Of a stretch of 64,000 bases of DNA, positions 9,580 to 17,643 are shown one piece after another (positions within the stretch are counted from its first letter, which is position 1; each line of letters begins with the position of its first letter). The DNA is taken from NCBI RefSeq assembly GCF_000763315.1, contig NZ_JPST01000021.1:172877-236876 (forward strand), read 5' to 3'. The stretch is from Thermoactinomyces daqus. Its GTDB lineage: Bacteria > Bacillota > Bacilli > Thermoactinomycetales > Thermoactinomycetaceae. Both the position numbers and the translations under genes were made by a program. The notes under the pieces are model-generated. The model ran no database searches. It worked only from the letters and a program-made list of their open reading frames with translations, and was not told the origin of the DNA.

Positions 9580-9975
9580 ATGGTGTTTTGGTTCATTGTG
9601 CTTGCCATCATACTTGTGCCTGTCATCGAATTGTGGGGACTGATCAAAGTGGGGGAGTGGATCGGTGCATTTCCGACCGTGCTGTGCGTGATCGCGACAG
9701 CGATCATCGGGGGATATTTGGCCAAGAGGGAAGGATGGGCGACGATTCAGTTGTTGAAGAAGCAACTGCAAAATGGAGAACCACCCGGGGAAACACTGCT
9801 GGAAGGAGCGTCGATCCTTGCCGGAGCCGTTCTGATGATGACGCCCGGATTTTTTTCCGATATTCTCGGTTTCTTCCTCATTTTTCCCTATACGCGCCGA
9901 ATAGTGGCTTTTTTGCTGAAGCGATGGCTTTACGCCAAATGGGAGCGCGGGGAAATATGGATTTGGCGGCGTTAG
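9580..9975 (+). CDS. fxsA: FxsA family membrane protein, 131 aa
   Basis: Four hydrophobic segments are visible: an N-terminal MVFWFIVLAIILVPVIELWGL, a second with the FxsA signature TVLCVIATAIIGGYLAKREG, and a pair around GASILAGAVLMMTPGFFSDILGFFLIFPYTRR. The TPGFxxDxxG motif is diagnostic. FxsA is an inner-membrane protein of unclear role; in E. coli, overproduction overcomes phage T7 exclusion by F. SD AGGATGAGG directly precedes ATG, three nt after the stop of the broken thioesterase gene, so the two were probably co-transcribed. Confidence 0.88.
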   Translation: MVFWFIVLAIILVPVIELWGLIKVGEWIGAFPTVLCVIATAIIGGYLAKREGWATIQLLKKQLQNGEPPGETLLEGASILAGAVLMMTPGFFSDILGFFLIFPYTRRIVAFLLKRWLYAKWERGEIWIWRR

Positions 9976-9996
9976 TTTCCCATCGCCGCCAAGAAA

Positions 9997-10941
9997 TCAT
10001 TTGACAACAGCATTGCCCCCCTGTCTTTTTTTCTTTTGTTCCTCAACCACTTCTTTTAACAGATCCGGACGGTTGGTCAAAATGCCGTCTGCTCCCAAAT
10101 TCAGCAATTCCCGCATTGTTTTTTTATCGTCGATGGTCCAATAATAAACCTGCATGTTGAAGCGATGTGCCGTCTCGATCAAGTGTTTGTCCCGCAAATT
10201 GACGCCGCTGTTTTCCACGGGAATCTCCAGAACATTGGCTTGCGGTCGGTAAAAACCGGACAAGTGCAATTTGCTGAGAATCACAAAACGCTTCACCTCG
10301 GCCCGGCTGGCGCCAAGTGCGACCTGTCTGTGCGATATTTGTTTAAAAGAGCGGATGATGTCATCATCAAACGAATTGATGATCACTTTATGCTCGAGAT
10401 GATATTTTTGAATGAGCATCCACAGCTTATGCTCGATTTGCGGAATCTGTCCGGCGGGATTATCATCTTTAATCTCGATATTGAAAAAGGAATCGGGGCC
10501 GTAGGTTTGAAAAATCTCTTCCAATGTCGGGATCGTGACACCCATTCCGCGATAGGCATGTTCCCCGCGCAAATCGGTAAACTTGTAGCCGGCATCCAGA
10601 TTTTTGAGTTCTTTCAGGGTATGGTTGCTAATCGAACCCGTTCCGTTTGTCGTCCGGTTGACGGTCGGATCGTGAATGGCTACCAGATGCCCGTCTTTCG
10701 TCATATGAAGATCCAGATCCAGCACCGGTGTGCCAAGCGCATGTGCCAGATCAAAGGCTGTCATCGTATTGGACGGAGCGAGTGATGCCCCGCCCTGATG
10801 CGCGATTTGCACCGGCCGCTCCAGTTCCGGTAAGACTGTGGGCATTTTCGGGGTGAAGAACGTTGCCAGCAACAGATTGACAAAGACGAGAAGCAGGAGA
10901 GCAATGAGAATGCCGATAAACCATTTCTTTGTTGTTTTCAT
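9997..10941 (-). CDS. Glycerophosphodiester phosphodiesterase family protein, membrane-anchored, 314 aa
   Basis: An N-terminal membrane anchor (WFIGILIALLLLVFVNLLLA) precedes an extracytoplasmic GDPD TIM barrel. Family motifs are present in variant form: HQGGASLAPSNT instead of HRGxxxxxPENT, then LDLDLHMTKDG with Asp in place of the usual metal-binding Glu, and VAIHDPTVNRTT. The barrel continues with FFNIEIKD and ends with YYWTIDD and GADGILTNRPDLL. The protein probably releases glycerol 3-phosphate from glycerophosphodiesters or teichoic-acid debris. The Glu-to-Asp change makes activity less certain. SD CAGGAG lies about 9 nt before ATG. It is divergent from nothing; ytvI lies upstream in the same orientation. 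Confidence 0.88.
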   Translation of the reverse strand: MKTTKKWFIGILIALLLLVFVNLLLATFFTPKMPTVLPELERPVQIAHQGGASLAPSNTMTAFDLAHALGTPVLDLDLHMTKDGHLVAIHDPTVNRTTNGTGSISNHTLKELKNLDAGYKFTDLRGEHAYRGMGVTIPTLEEIFQTYGPDSFFNIEIKDDNPAGQIPQIEHKLWMLIQKYHLEHKVIINSFDDDIIRSFKQISHRQVALGASRAEVKRFVILSKLHLSGFYRPQANVLEIPVENSGVNLRDKHLIETAHRFNMQVYYWTIDDKKTMRELLNLGADGILTNRPDLLKEVVEEQKKKRQGGNAVVK

Positions 10942-11000
10942 CTTGATGGCTCCTGTCAGAGGTGATTTGTGAAGATTTCCAATGTGGAAAGGAGAGTTTC

Positions 11001-11057
11001 ATGACGGATCTTTCAAAAAATATTTCAGGCAAGAGAATCCCATTGCCCGGGGAATGA
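11001..11057 (+). CDS. Candidate short ORF, 18 aa, with ideal SD
   Basis: GGAAAGGAG stands 7 nt before ATG. The peptide is MTDLSKNISGKRIPLPGE. Its stop falls at the foot of a 14-bp hairpin (11036-11090). It lies opposite the minus-strand genes glpQ-like and ytvI, in their intergenic space. I do not recognise it; it could be a regulatory leader or chance. Confidence 0.25.
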   Translation: MTDLSKNISGKRIPLPGE

Positions 11058-11090
11058 GTTGACCGTTGGCGTGAAGCGGGCAATGGGATT
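11036..11090. repeat. Perfect 14-bp inverted repeat
   Basis: AATCCCATTGCCCG and CGGGCAATGGGATT are separated by 27 nt. No T-run follows on either strand, so it is not a classical terminator. It sits between ytvI and the phosphodiesterase gene, both on the minus strand, where it could stabilise or process the transcript. Confidence 0.7.
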
Positions 11091-11141
11091 GGATGATGAG
11101 CATACAAGGTACGGGACGCAACCTGTTTCCGGTATTAGTCC

Positions 11142-12266
11142 CTACTCAGCAGGTTTGCCAACAATGTACTGCCAAATATCCTTAAACACATGGGTGCGAT
11201 GAAGCGCCTGCAGGAAAACGACGGTAACCGGCCCCAAGATCAATCCGAAGAATCCGATCAGCTTTAATCCGATAAACAGGGCGATCAGCGTCAACAAGGG
11301 GTCGATTCCCACATTGCTTGCCACCAGTTTCGGTTCCAGCAATTGCCGGACGATGATAATCACTCCGTAGACAATCGACAGCCCGACAGCGAGGTGAATA
11401 TTTCCGGTCAGGAAAAGATAGATAATCCAAGGAATGACCACTGCCCCGACCCCGAGATAAGGGAGCAGGTCGACGACACCCACGATGATGGCGATCGTAA
11501 AGGCGTAGGGAACCCGCAAAATCACCAGACCGATAAACATGATCAACGCGGTGATGGAGACCAGGGTGAGCTGGGCGCGAATAAATCCGAACAGCGCTCT
11601 TTTCAAATCATCCAGCACAAAGCCGACTGTCTTGTGAATCTTGTTTGGTATAAGCGAAATCAAGATCGAGCGGAGCCGCGGCCATTCCAGCCCGATAAAC
11701 AGCGAAGCCAGTGTGATAAAAACCAGCACGGTGATGTAGTAAGGCAAGTTGCTGAGGAACGACCCGATTCCCGAGAGAATGTCGGTGATCATCTCCGTCC
11801 CTTTATTGGCAAGAATGCCGATGTTCTCCTGGATACTGGAAGCAATGCGCTGTTGATGTTCGGGATTTTTTTCCAAATAGGACTGAACGGTGTCGATGAT
11901 CCGCTGAAAGTCCTGATTTTTGGTAAATGTACCCACGACCATCTGGCCGACCTTGTTAAACAGAACCGGCAGAAATTCGGCCAGCTTGGCCAGTTCAACG
12001 ACCACTTCGGCCACGATGAAAATCAGTAAAGAACTCAGGAGAACCAGCAATATAAACAGAATCACAGTGACACCCGCCCAACGGGGCATGCGGGCCCGCC
12101 GTTCAAGCCACCTGACCATCGGTTCGATTGCCATGGCGATGAGCCAGCCGATCAAAAACGGATAAACCAGAGGGAGGGCAAAGGAGATGAGCAAATATGT
12201 ACAAATAATGATTGCCAGCACGATGACGGCTCGGGTAACCGGTCCAACCCAAGGGTTTAAATTCAT
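11142..12266 (-). CDS. ytvI: Sporulation/AI-2E family membrane protein YtvI, 374 aa
   Basis: A member of the AI-2E transporter superfamily with the characteristic hydrophobic pattern: an N-terminal pair of segments (AVIVLAIIICTYLLISF, LVYPFLIGWLIAMAIEPMV), a central amphipathic soluble region (about 80-200), and a C-terminal cluster including GVVDLLPYLGVGAVVIPW and LLEPKLVASNVGIDPLLTL. The order of features and the length match Bacillus YtvI (about 371 aa). I place the start at ATG 12266 because GAGGGGG lies 10 nt upstream; the longer open frame has no SD and non-conserved residues. An extended -10 (TGGTATAAT) precedes it. Its cargo and exact role in sporulation are unknown. Confidence 0.88.
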   Translation of the reverse strand: MNLNPWVGPVTRAVIVLAIIICTYLLISFALPLVYPFLIGWLIAMAIEPMVRWLERRARMPRWAGVTVILFILLVLLSSLLIFIVAEVVVELAKLAEFLPVLFNKVGQMVVGTFTKNQDFQRIIDTVQSYLEKNPEHQQRIASSIQENIGILANKGTEMITDILSGIGSFLSNLPYYITVLVFITLASLFIGLEWPRLRSILISLIPNKIHKTVGFVLDDLKRALFGFIRAQLTLVSITALIMFIGLVILRVPYAFTIAIIVGVVDLLPYLGVGAVVIPWIIYLFLTGNIHLAVGLSIVYGVIIIVRQLLEPKLVASNVGIDPLLTLIALFIGLKLIGFFGLILGPVTVVFLQALHRTHVFKDIWQYIVGKPAE

Positions 12267-12301
12267 CTGTATGGACCCCCTCGTGTGTAATCCTTTCTGA
12301 C

Positions 12302-12312
12302 TCATTATACCA
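12302..12312 (-). promoter_or_regulatory. Extended -10 promoter for ytvI
   Basis: On the minus strand TGGTATAAT (TATAAT at 12309-12304) matches an extended -10 element. The -35 is weak. Confidence 0.5.
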
Positions 12313-12678
12313 TTTTTTGTTGAAATCCACAGTGAAGTCCAGTTATCTTCCACTTTCAGGGTGCGCATGTTAAAAATAAATAAATACGCGTTATGTGCGA
12401 ATTTGTTCAATTTATGATAAAATAAAAAACGGTAGGAAGAGTGGGCACTGACCAAAAAAACTGACTCTCCTTTAATATTGCATACTTAAGTGATATTAAG
12501 GGCAAACATTGTACTTGATTCCTGCACTCGAATCTTGCAAAATTTGTGTAAATACGAACAAGTGCTGTTTTACTCAAAAAGATATTTTATAATAAATAAA
12601 GAGAATGATGATTCATTCATCGTCTCTTGTCTTAAACATTTCAATTGCAAGTTTTAAGTCAGAGTGCCCTCTTGCAAG

Positions 12679-12689
12679 TTTTCAGAAAA
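12679..12689. promoter_or_regulatory. Possible CodY-type box overlapping the citZ SD
   Basis: The core TTTTCAGAAAA is a perfect dyad, and the surrounding 15-mer differs from the CodY consensus AATTTTCWGAAAATT at three outer positions. It lies directly on the ribosome binding site of citZ. The 12267-12701 region also holds a TATAAT at about 12588-12593 and three copies of TTGCAA followed by T/A runs. No other gene is supported there. Confidence 0.35.
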
Positions 12690-12701
12690 GGAGCGGATCA
12701 T

Positions 12702-13814
12702 ATGACGGTTGCTAAAGGGTTAGAAGGCGTAGTTGCTTGTACTTCTGGAATTAGCTCCATCGTGGATGGCGTACTCACCTACCGCGGGTATAATATTGAT
12801 GATTTGGCGGTATATGCCAATTTCGAGGAAGTGGCTTACCTCTTGTGGCACGGCAAATTGCCGACCCGATCCGAGCTCGACCAATTGAAAAAGGATCTGA
12901 GCCAGCACGCATCCATTCCTGATGAACTTTTGCAACAATTGAAAGCGTATCCGAAGAACGTCCATCCGATGTCACTCCTCCGAACAGCTGTTTCCGCCCT
13001 TGCTCTTTATGATGAAGAGGCAGAAGTAAACAGTGAGGATGCCAATTATATTAAGGCGATTAAATTGACGGCAAAATTGCCGACCATTATCACGGCGATC
13101 GCTCGTATTCGCCAAGGATTGGAACCGGTTTCTCCGAAAGCAGAACTGGGCTTTGCCGCCAATTTTCTCTATATGCTCAATGGAGAAATTCCTTCGGATG
13201 TGTCTGTTAAAGCTTTTGATAAAGCGCTGGTACTCCATGCAGACCATGAATTGAACGCTTCTACGTTTGCCGCCCGCGTCACAACTGGAACCCTGTCGGA
13301 TCTGTACTCCTCGATCACGACTGCCATCGGTACCCTGAAAGGTCCGTTGCACGGCGGAGCCAATGAGCGCGTGATGGCAATGCTTGAAGAAATTGGTACT
13401 TTTGAACGGATCGAGCCGTATATCCAAAGTAAGCTGGACAACAAAGAAAAAATCATGGGATTTGGCCACCGCGTTTATAAAGATGGTGATCCGCGCGCCA
13501 AACACTTGCGTGAAATGTCTCGCCGCTTGGCCGAGCAAAGCGGGAACTCCCTGTGGTATGAAATGTCTGCCGCCATCGAAAAGCTGGTATATGAGAAAAA
13601 AGGCTTGAAGCCGAATGTTGATTTCTATTCTGCATCGGTTTATACCTACCTTGGAATCCCGCGCGATCTGTTCACGCCGATTTTTGCCATGAGCCGTGTG
13701 ACCGGCTGGACCGCGCATGTACTGGAACAATATGCGAATAACCGTCTCATCAGGCCACGTGCAGAATACACCGGACTGACCAACCAGTCATATGTTCCAA
13801 TCGACCAACGCTGA
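12702..13814 (+). CDS. citZ: Citrate synthase, 370 aa
   Basis: Condenses oxaloacetate and acetyl-CoA, the TCA entry step. The short-form (type II, about 370 aa) family is clear: [28 protein letters not shown] at the N-terminus, [13 protein letters not shown], catalytic His in [36 protein letters not shown] with the second His, and [13 protein letters not shown] with the catalytic Asp region just before it. Start ATG 12702 is chosen for its SD AAAAGGAG 8 nt upstream, not the upstream TTG. It heads citZ-icd-mdh, but a hairpin after it suggests partial termination. The long AT-rich leader implies regulation. Confidence 0.96.
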   Translation: MTVAKGLEGVVACTSGISSIVDGVLTYRGYNIDDLAVYANFEEVAYLLWHGKLPTRSELDQLKKDLSQHASIPDELLQQLKAYPKNVHPMSLLRTAVSALALYDEEAEVNSEDANYIKAIKLTAKLPTIITAIARIRQGLEPVSPKAELGFAANFLYMLNGEIPSDVSVKAFDKALVLHADHELNASTFAARVTTGTLSDLYSSITTAIGTLKGPLHGGANERVMAMLEEIGTFERIEPYIQSKLDNKEKIMGFGHRVYKDGDPRAKHLREMSRRLAEQSGNSLWYEMSAAIEKLVYEKKGLKPNVDFYSASVYTYLGIPRDLFTPIFAMSRVTGWTAHVLEQYANNRLIRPRAEYTGLTNQSYVPIDQR

Positions 13815-13835
13815 GAAAATCGTTTAGAATAAATG

Positions 13836-13861
13836 GGACGGGGTTTTTTACCGTCCTTTCT
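13836..13861 (+). terminator. Probable terminator after citZ
   Basis: Stem GGACGG/CCGTCC with a 9-nt T-rich loop, followed by TTTCTT. The short T-run suggests partial termination before icd. Confidence 0.55.
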
Positions 13862-13888
13862 TCGATCTATAAAGTCAGGAGTGGTAGC

Positions 13889-15184
13889 ATGGCACAATTT
13901 AAACATCTTGAAGCCCCGGTCAAAGGGGAAAAAATAACCGTGGAAAACGGAAAGCTGAATGTTCCGGATCAACCGATCATTCCCTTTATCGAGGGAGACG
14001 GGACGGGGCCGGATATCTGGGCTGCCGCCAAACGCGTGCTTGACGCGGCCGTGAAAAAGGCGTACAACGGAAAAAAAGAGATTGCTTGGTATGAGGTATT
14101 CGCCGGTGAAAAGGCATACCAAAAATTTGGGGAATGGCTGCCCGAAGACACCCTGAGCGCGATCAGCAAGTATTTGGTTGCCATCAAGGGACCGCTCACC
14201 ACACCTGTAGGCGGAGGAATCCGCTCCCTGAATGTCGCTTTGCGCCAGGAGCTCGATCTTTATGTCTGCCTCCGTCCTGTTCGTTACTTTGAAGGTGTCC
14301 CCTCCCCTGTCAAACGCCCGCAAGATGTCGATATGGTCATTTTCCGGGAAAACTCAGAAGATATTTACGCAGGGATTGAGTGGGAAGCCGAATCCGAAGA
14401 AGTAAAAAAAGTGATTCGCTTCTTGCAAGAGGAAATGGGCGTCAAGAAAATTCGATTCCCGGAAACTTCCGGAATCGGCATTAAACCGGTTTCGCGTGAA
14501 GGAACCGAACGGCTGGTAAAAGCTGCGATTGAGTATGCACTTCGCCACGGGCGCAAAAGCGTAACCCTGGTACATAAAGGAAATATTATGAAGTTTACCG
14601 AAGGGTCATTTAAAAACTGGGGTTATGAAGTGGCAGAGCGTGACTACAAGGATCGCGTCTTTACCTGGGCTGAATATGACCGCATCAAGGCGGAAAAAGG
14701 AACGGATGCGGCGAACAGCGCTCAGGCCAAAGCGGAAGCAGAAGGAAAAGTGATCGTAAAAGATGTGATTGCCGATGCATTCCTGCAGCAGATTTTAACC
14801 CGTCCGGCCGAGTATGATGTAATCGCCACACTCAATTTGAACGGGGATTACATTTCCGATGCGCTGGCCGCACAGGTGGGCGGAATCGGGATCGCTCCGG
14901 GTGCCAATATCAATTACAGCACGGGCCATGCCATCTTTGAGGCGACTCACGGCACGGCTCCCAAATACGCCGGCCTGGATAAAGTTAACCCCGGTTCGGT
15001 TATTTTGTCCGGCGTCCTGATGCTGGAGCACTTGGGATGGCAAGAAGCAGCCGATTTAATCTATGCAGCCATGGGCAAAACCATCCGTGAAAAAACGGTC
15101 ACCTATGATTTTGCCCGTCTGATGGAAGGGGCGACCGAAGTGAAATGCTCCGAGTTCGCCGATCATCTGATTAAAAATATGTAA
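13889..15184 (+). CDS. icd: Isocitrate dehydrogenase (NADP-dependent), 431 aa
   Basis: Oxidises isocitrate to 2-oxoglutarate. Recognised by [14 protein letters not shown] at the N-terminus, [21 protein letters not shown] with the phosphorylatable Ser region that binds isocitrate, [28 protein letters not shown], the catalytic Lys region [36 protein letters not shown] with metal-binding Asp, and the adenosine-binding [12 protein letters not shown]. The length is close to Bacillus Icd (423). SD AGGAG precedes ATG by 8 nt. Spacing to citZ is 74 nt with a weak terminator; mdh follows within 23 nt. Confidence 0.96.
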   Translation: MAQFKHLEAPVKGEKITVENGKLNVPDQPIIPFIEGDGTGPDIWAAAKRVLDAAVKKAYNGKKEIAWYEVFAGEKAYQKFGEWLPEDTLSAISKYLVAIKGPLTTPVGGGIRSLNVALRQELDLYVCLRPVRYFEGVPSPVKRPQDVDMVIFRENSEDIYAGIEWEAESEEVKKVIRFLQEEMGVKKIRFPETSGIGIKPVSREGTERLVKAAIEYALRHGRKSVTLVHKGNIMKFTEGSFKNWGYEVAERDYKDRVFTWAEYDRIKAEKGTDAANSAQAKAEAEGKVIVKDVIADAFLQQILTRPAEYDVIATLNLNGDYISDALAAQVGGIGIAPGANINYSTGHAIFEATHGTAPKYAGLDKVNPGSVILSGVLMLEHLGWQEAADLIYAAMGKTIREKTVTYDFARLMEGATEVKCSEFADHLIKNM

Positions 15185-15207
15185 GTGGATTGAAGGAGGA
15201 AACGAAG

Positions 15208-16146
15208 ATGGCCATTCGTCGCAGAAAAATTTCCGTCATCGGTGCAGGATTTACCGGAAGTACCACAGCGCTCATGCTGGCTCAAAAAGAACTGGGCGAT
15301 GTCGTATTGGTTGATATTCCCCAAGCGGAAGGCCCAACCAAGGGAAAAGCGTTAGACATGCTTGAGGCAAGCCCGGTGCAAGGATTCGATGCCAACATCA
15401 TCGGTACGAGCAACTATGAAGATACCAAAGATTCCGACGTGGTGATCATCACTGCAGGAATGGCCCGCAAACCGGGAATGAGCCGGGATGATCTGGTCAA
15501 CATCAACGCGGGGATCGTCCGTTCGGTAACAGAGAATGTTGTGAAGTATTCGCCGAATTGTATCATCATCGTCCTGACAAACCCGGTTGACGCCATGACT
15601 TATGAAGTCTACCGCACCTCCGGCTTTCCGAAAAACCGCGTAATCGGTCAATCCGGTGTCCTGGATACTGCACGTTTCCGCACTTTTGTGGCGCAGGAGC
15701 TGAATGTGTCGGTTGAAGATGTGACCGGATTTGTGCTCGGCGGACACGGGGATGATATGGTTCCGCTCGTGCGTTACTCTTATGCAGGCGGCATTCCGCT
15801 GGAAAAACTGATTCCGGCAGAGCGTTTGGAAGCGATTGTCGAGCGCACGCGGAAAGGCGGCGGTGAAATCGTCGGCCTGCTGGGCAACGGAAGCGCGTAT
15901 TACGCACCGGCGGCCTCTCTCGTGCAAATGGCGGAAGCGATCCTGAAAGATAAAAAGCGCATTCTGCCGGCTGTTGCCTACCTTGAAGGGGAGTACGGTT
16001 ACAATGACCTCTATCTCGGTGTACCGACCATTTTGGGCGGCAACGGTTTGGAGAAAGTGATCGTGCTTGAATTGACAGACGAAGAGAAAAAAGCACTCGA
16101 TAAATCTGCTGAGTCCGTGCGCAAAGTGATGAAAGTTTTAAATTGA
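15208..16146 (+). CDS. mdh: Malate dehydrogenase, 312 aa
   Basis: NAD-dependent oxidation of malate to oxaloacetate, completing the citZ-icd-mdh cluster. The Rossmann loop is [12 protein letters not shown], with Asp of VVLVDIP selecting NAD. Substrate Args lie in [12 protein letters not shown], and the catalytic Asp and His are in [10 protein letters not shown] and [15 protein letters not shown]. This LDH-like family member has 312 residues like B. subtilis Mdh. I start at ATG 15208, which has SD AAGGAGG 7 nt upstream; an in-frame TTG at 15190 lies within that SD region. A clear terminator follows at 16167. Confidence 0.96.
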   Translation: MAIRRRKISVIGAGFTGSTTALMLAQKELGDVVLVDIPQAEGPTKGKALDMLEASPVQGFDANIIGTSNYEDTKDSDVVIITAGMARKPGMSRDDLVNINAGIVRSVTENVVKYSPNCIIIVLTNPVDAMTYEVYRTSGFPKNRVIGQSGVLDTARFRTFVAQELNVSVEDVTGFVLGGHGDDMVPLVRYSYAGGIPLEKLIPAERLEAIVERTRKGGGEIVGLLGNGSAYYAPAASLVQMAEAILKDKKRILPAVAYLEGEYGYNDLYLGVPTILGGNGLEKVIVLELTDEEKKALDKSAESVRKVMKVLN

Positions 16147-16166
16147 AATAATCGGAGAAACGAATT

Positions 16167-16198
16167 GCCCGGGGTGCCTTCCTCCGGGCTTCTTTTTT
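16167..16198 (+). terminator. Intrinsic terminator after mdh
   Basis: Stem GCCCGG/CCGGGC with an 11-nt loop, then TTCTTTTTT. Confidence 0.8.
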
Positions 16199-16234
16199 AA
16201 GTAAAATAAAAATATACATAAGGAGGGGATTCGA

Positions 16235-16705
16235 TTGGATTTTGGGAGAATTTTGACAGATGGCCAATGCTTTGATCAGGTGCAAATCGGAGAGAGCGTC
16301 GTGCAAAAACGAATTGTCGAGCTTCGTGATGTGCTCGGCTATCTTGGGATCGCCGGTGATTTTAACCCGCTGTATTTGACGGAAAATTATGCCGGACAAA
16401 CGCCATTTGAACGGGTGATCGTACCGCCGGGGTTGCTTGTCGGCTGGTTGACCGCGCTCGTTTCCACGCGATTGCCTGGCCCGGGGAGCGTCGTTCGGGA
16501 AATGAAGGTGAACATGCCGGGAGTGGCCCATCTCGACGAAGAAATGGAACTGTATTTGCAAGTTGCCGGCAAAATCGAGACTGAGAAGCGGATTATCATA
16601 GAGGCAAGCGCTCGAAGAGGAGAGAAGGTGATTTTGAATTGCGAATTCTCCGTTGTGCCGCCCGAACCGCTCAAACCGCTCCAAGGTTTGCTAGATAATT
16701 TCTGA
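16235..16705 (+). CDS. MaoC-like hot-dog dehydratase family protein, 156 aa
   Basis: A single hot-dog domain with the MaoC hydratase pattern: DVLGYLGIAGDFNPLYL (Asp/His-type active helix, here GDFNPLY rather than GDxNPxH), then the PFERVIVPPGLLVGWLTAL strand-helix. Such proteins hydrate or dehydrate enoyl thioesters, but the catalytic His is replaced, so the activity may differ. Start TTG with a perfect SD AAGGAGGGG. A gene of this kind commonly sits between mdh and phoP in Bacillales; it has no evident pathway partner here. Confidence 0.75.
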   Translation: MDFGRILTDGQCFDQVQIGESVVQKRIVELRDVLGYLGIAGDFNPLYLTENYAGQTPFERVIVPPGLLVGWLTALVSTRLPGPGSVVREMKVNMPGVAHLDEEMELYLQVAGKIETEKRIIIEASARRGEKVILNCEFSVVPPEPLKPLQGLLDNF

Positions 16706-16732
16706 AAAGAGAAACAAAGCAGGCTCTTTTTT
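16705..16732 (+). terminator. Weak terminator at the end of the maoC-like gene
   Basis: AAAAGAG/CTCTTTT stem, overlapping the stop region, followed by T residues. Confidence 0.45.
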
Positions 16733-16856
16733 GACAGCGCTTCCAAAAGTGAAAAAACTGACATGCAAACGAGTGGCTGTTGCCGGTGTCAGCGATTCAA
16801 CAGGGATGACAGAAAAGAATGCATTTATTTGGTACCCGATGTATTGGGTGCCATTT

Positions 16857-16888
16857 TTAACGGAATCTTAACTTTGTTATGGTATGAT
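16857..16888 (+). promoter_or_regulatory. phoPR promoter with Pho-box-like repeats
   Basis: Two direct repeats TTAACG (16857-16862) and TTAACT (16868-16873) spaced 11 bp start-to-start overlap the expected -35. An extended -10 TGGTATGAT (TATGAT 16883-16888) follows. This spacing and sequence match the PhoP-binding TT(A/C/T)ACA direct repeats, implying autoactivation of phoPR. Confidence 0.65.
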
Positions 16889-16929
16889 TTATTTTGTTCA
16901 AACATGATTTCGGAGAGTGAGGGATCACC

Positions 16930-17643
16930 TTGGGTAAGAAGATCCTGGTCGTTGATGATGAAGCATCGATTGTCAAACTGGTGCAGTTTAATTTGGAAAA
17001 AGAAGGATATGAAGTGGAAGTCGCTTATGATGGCCAGATGGCACTGGCGATGCTCGAAAAAAGCCAACCGGATCTGGTTGTTTTGGATCTGATGTTGCCC
17101 AAAGTTGACGGTTTGGAAGTGTGTCGCCGGATGCGGCAGGAAAAAACCCATATCCCCATCCTGATGCTGACTGCGAAAACAGATGAATTCGACAAAGTGC
17201 TGGGGCTTGAATTGGGCGCCGATGATTACATGACCAAGCCGTTCAGTCCCCGTGAGCTGACAGCGAGGGTGAAAGCGATTTTCCGACGGGTGGATCAGCT
17301 GAAAAAGAATCTCGGAAGCGGGGAGCATCAAGAGCTGATCAAGATCGGTGACCTGGAGATCGACCCGGAAGGATATGTTGTGAGCAGAAGCGGGGAAGAA
17401 ATCGAACTGACGCCGAAGGAATTTGAACTTCTGTTGTATATGGCCAATCATCGGGGAAAAGTTCTATCGCGCGACCAATTGCTCAATGCGGTATGGAATT
17501 ATGATTATGTCGGCGATTCACGGATCGTGGATGTCCATGTCAGCCACCTCAGGGATAAGATTGAAACCGATTCTAAAAATCCTTTCTTCATTAAAACCGT
17601 TCGGGGAATCGGTTACAAATTTGAAGGCCCGAAACGAGCATGA
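16930..17643 (+). CDS. phoP: Phosphate response regulator PhoP, 237 aa
   Basis: OmpR/PhoB-class regulator. The receiver domain (about 1-120) has the acidic pair in VVDDEAS, phospho-acceptor Asp in LVVLDLMLPKVDG, Thr in LMLTAK and Lys in DDYMTKPFSPREL. The C-terminal winged helix contains LTPKEFELLLYMANHRGKVLSR, then VDVHVSHLRDKIE and KTVRGIGYKFE. Start TTG with SD GTGAGGG about 8 nt upstream. It overlaps phoR by 4 nt (ATGA). The Pho-box repeats in its own promoter and at pstS fit a PhoPR two-component system that senses phosphate limitation. Confidence 0.96.
   Translation: MGKKILVVDDEASIVKLVQFNLEKEGYEVEVAYDGQMALAMLEKSQPDLVVLDLMLPKVDGLEVCRRMRQEKTHIPILMLTAKTDEFDKVLGLELGADDYMTKPFSPRELTARVKAIFRRVDQLKKNLGSGEHQELIKIGDLEIDPEGYVVSRSGEEIELTPKEFELLLYMANHRGKVLSRDQLLNAVWNYDYVGDSRIVDVHVSHLRDKIETDSKNPFFIKTVRGIGYKFEGPKRA

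Noticed and set aside
9573..10004. 143-aa ORF in an alternative frame over fxsA
   Set aside because: Overlaps fxsA almost completely and its composition is that of a shadow frame. fxsA has the SD, membrane segments and family motif.
12645..12701. Upstream TTG start for citZ
   Set aside because: Would add 19 non-conserved residues and bypass the SD that is 8 nt before ATG 12702.
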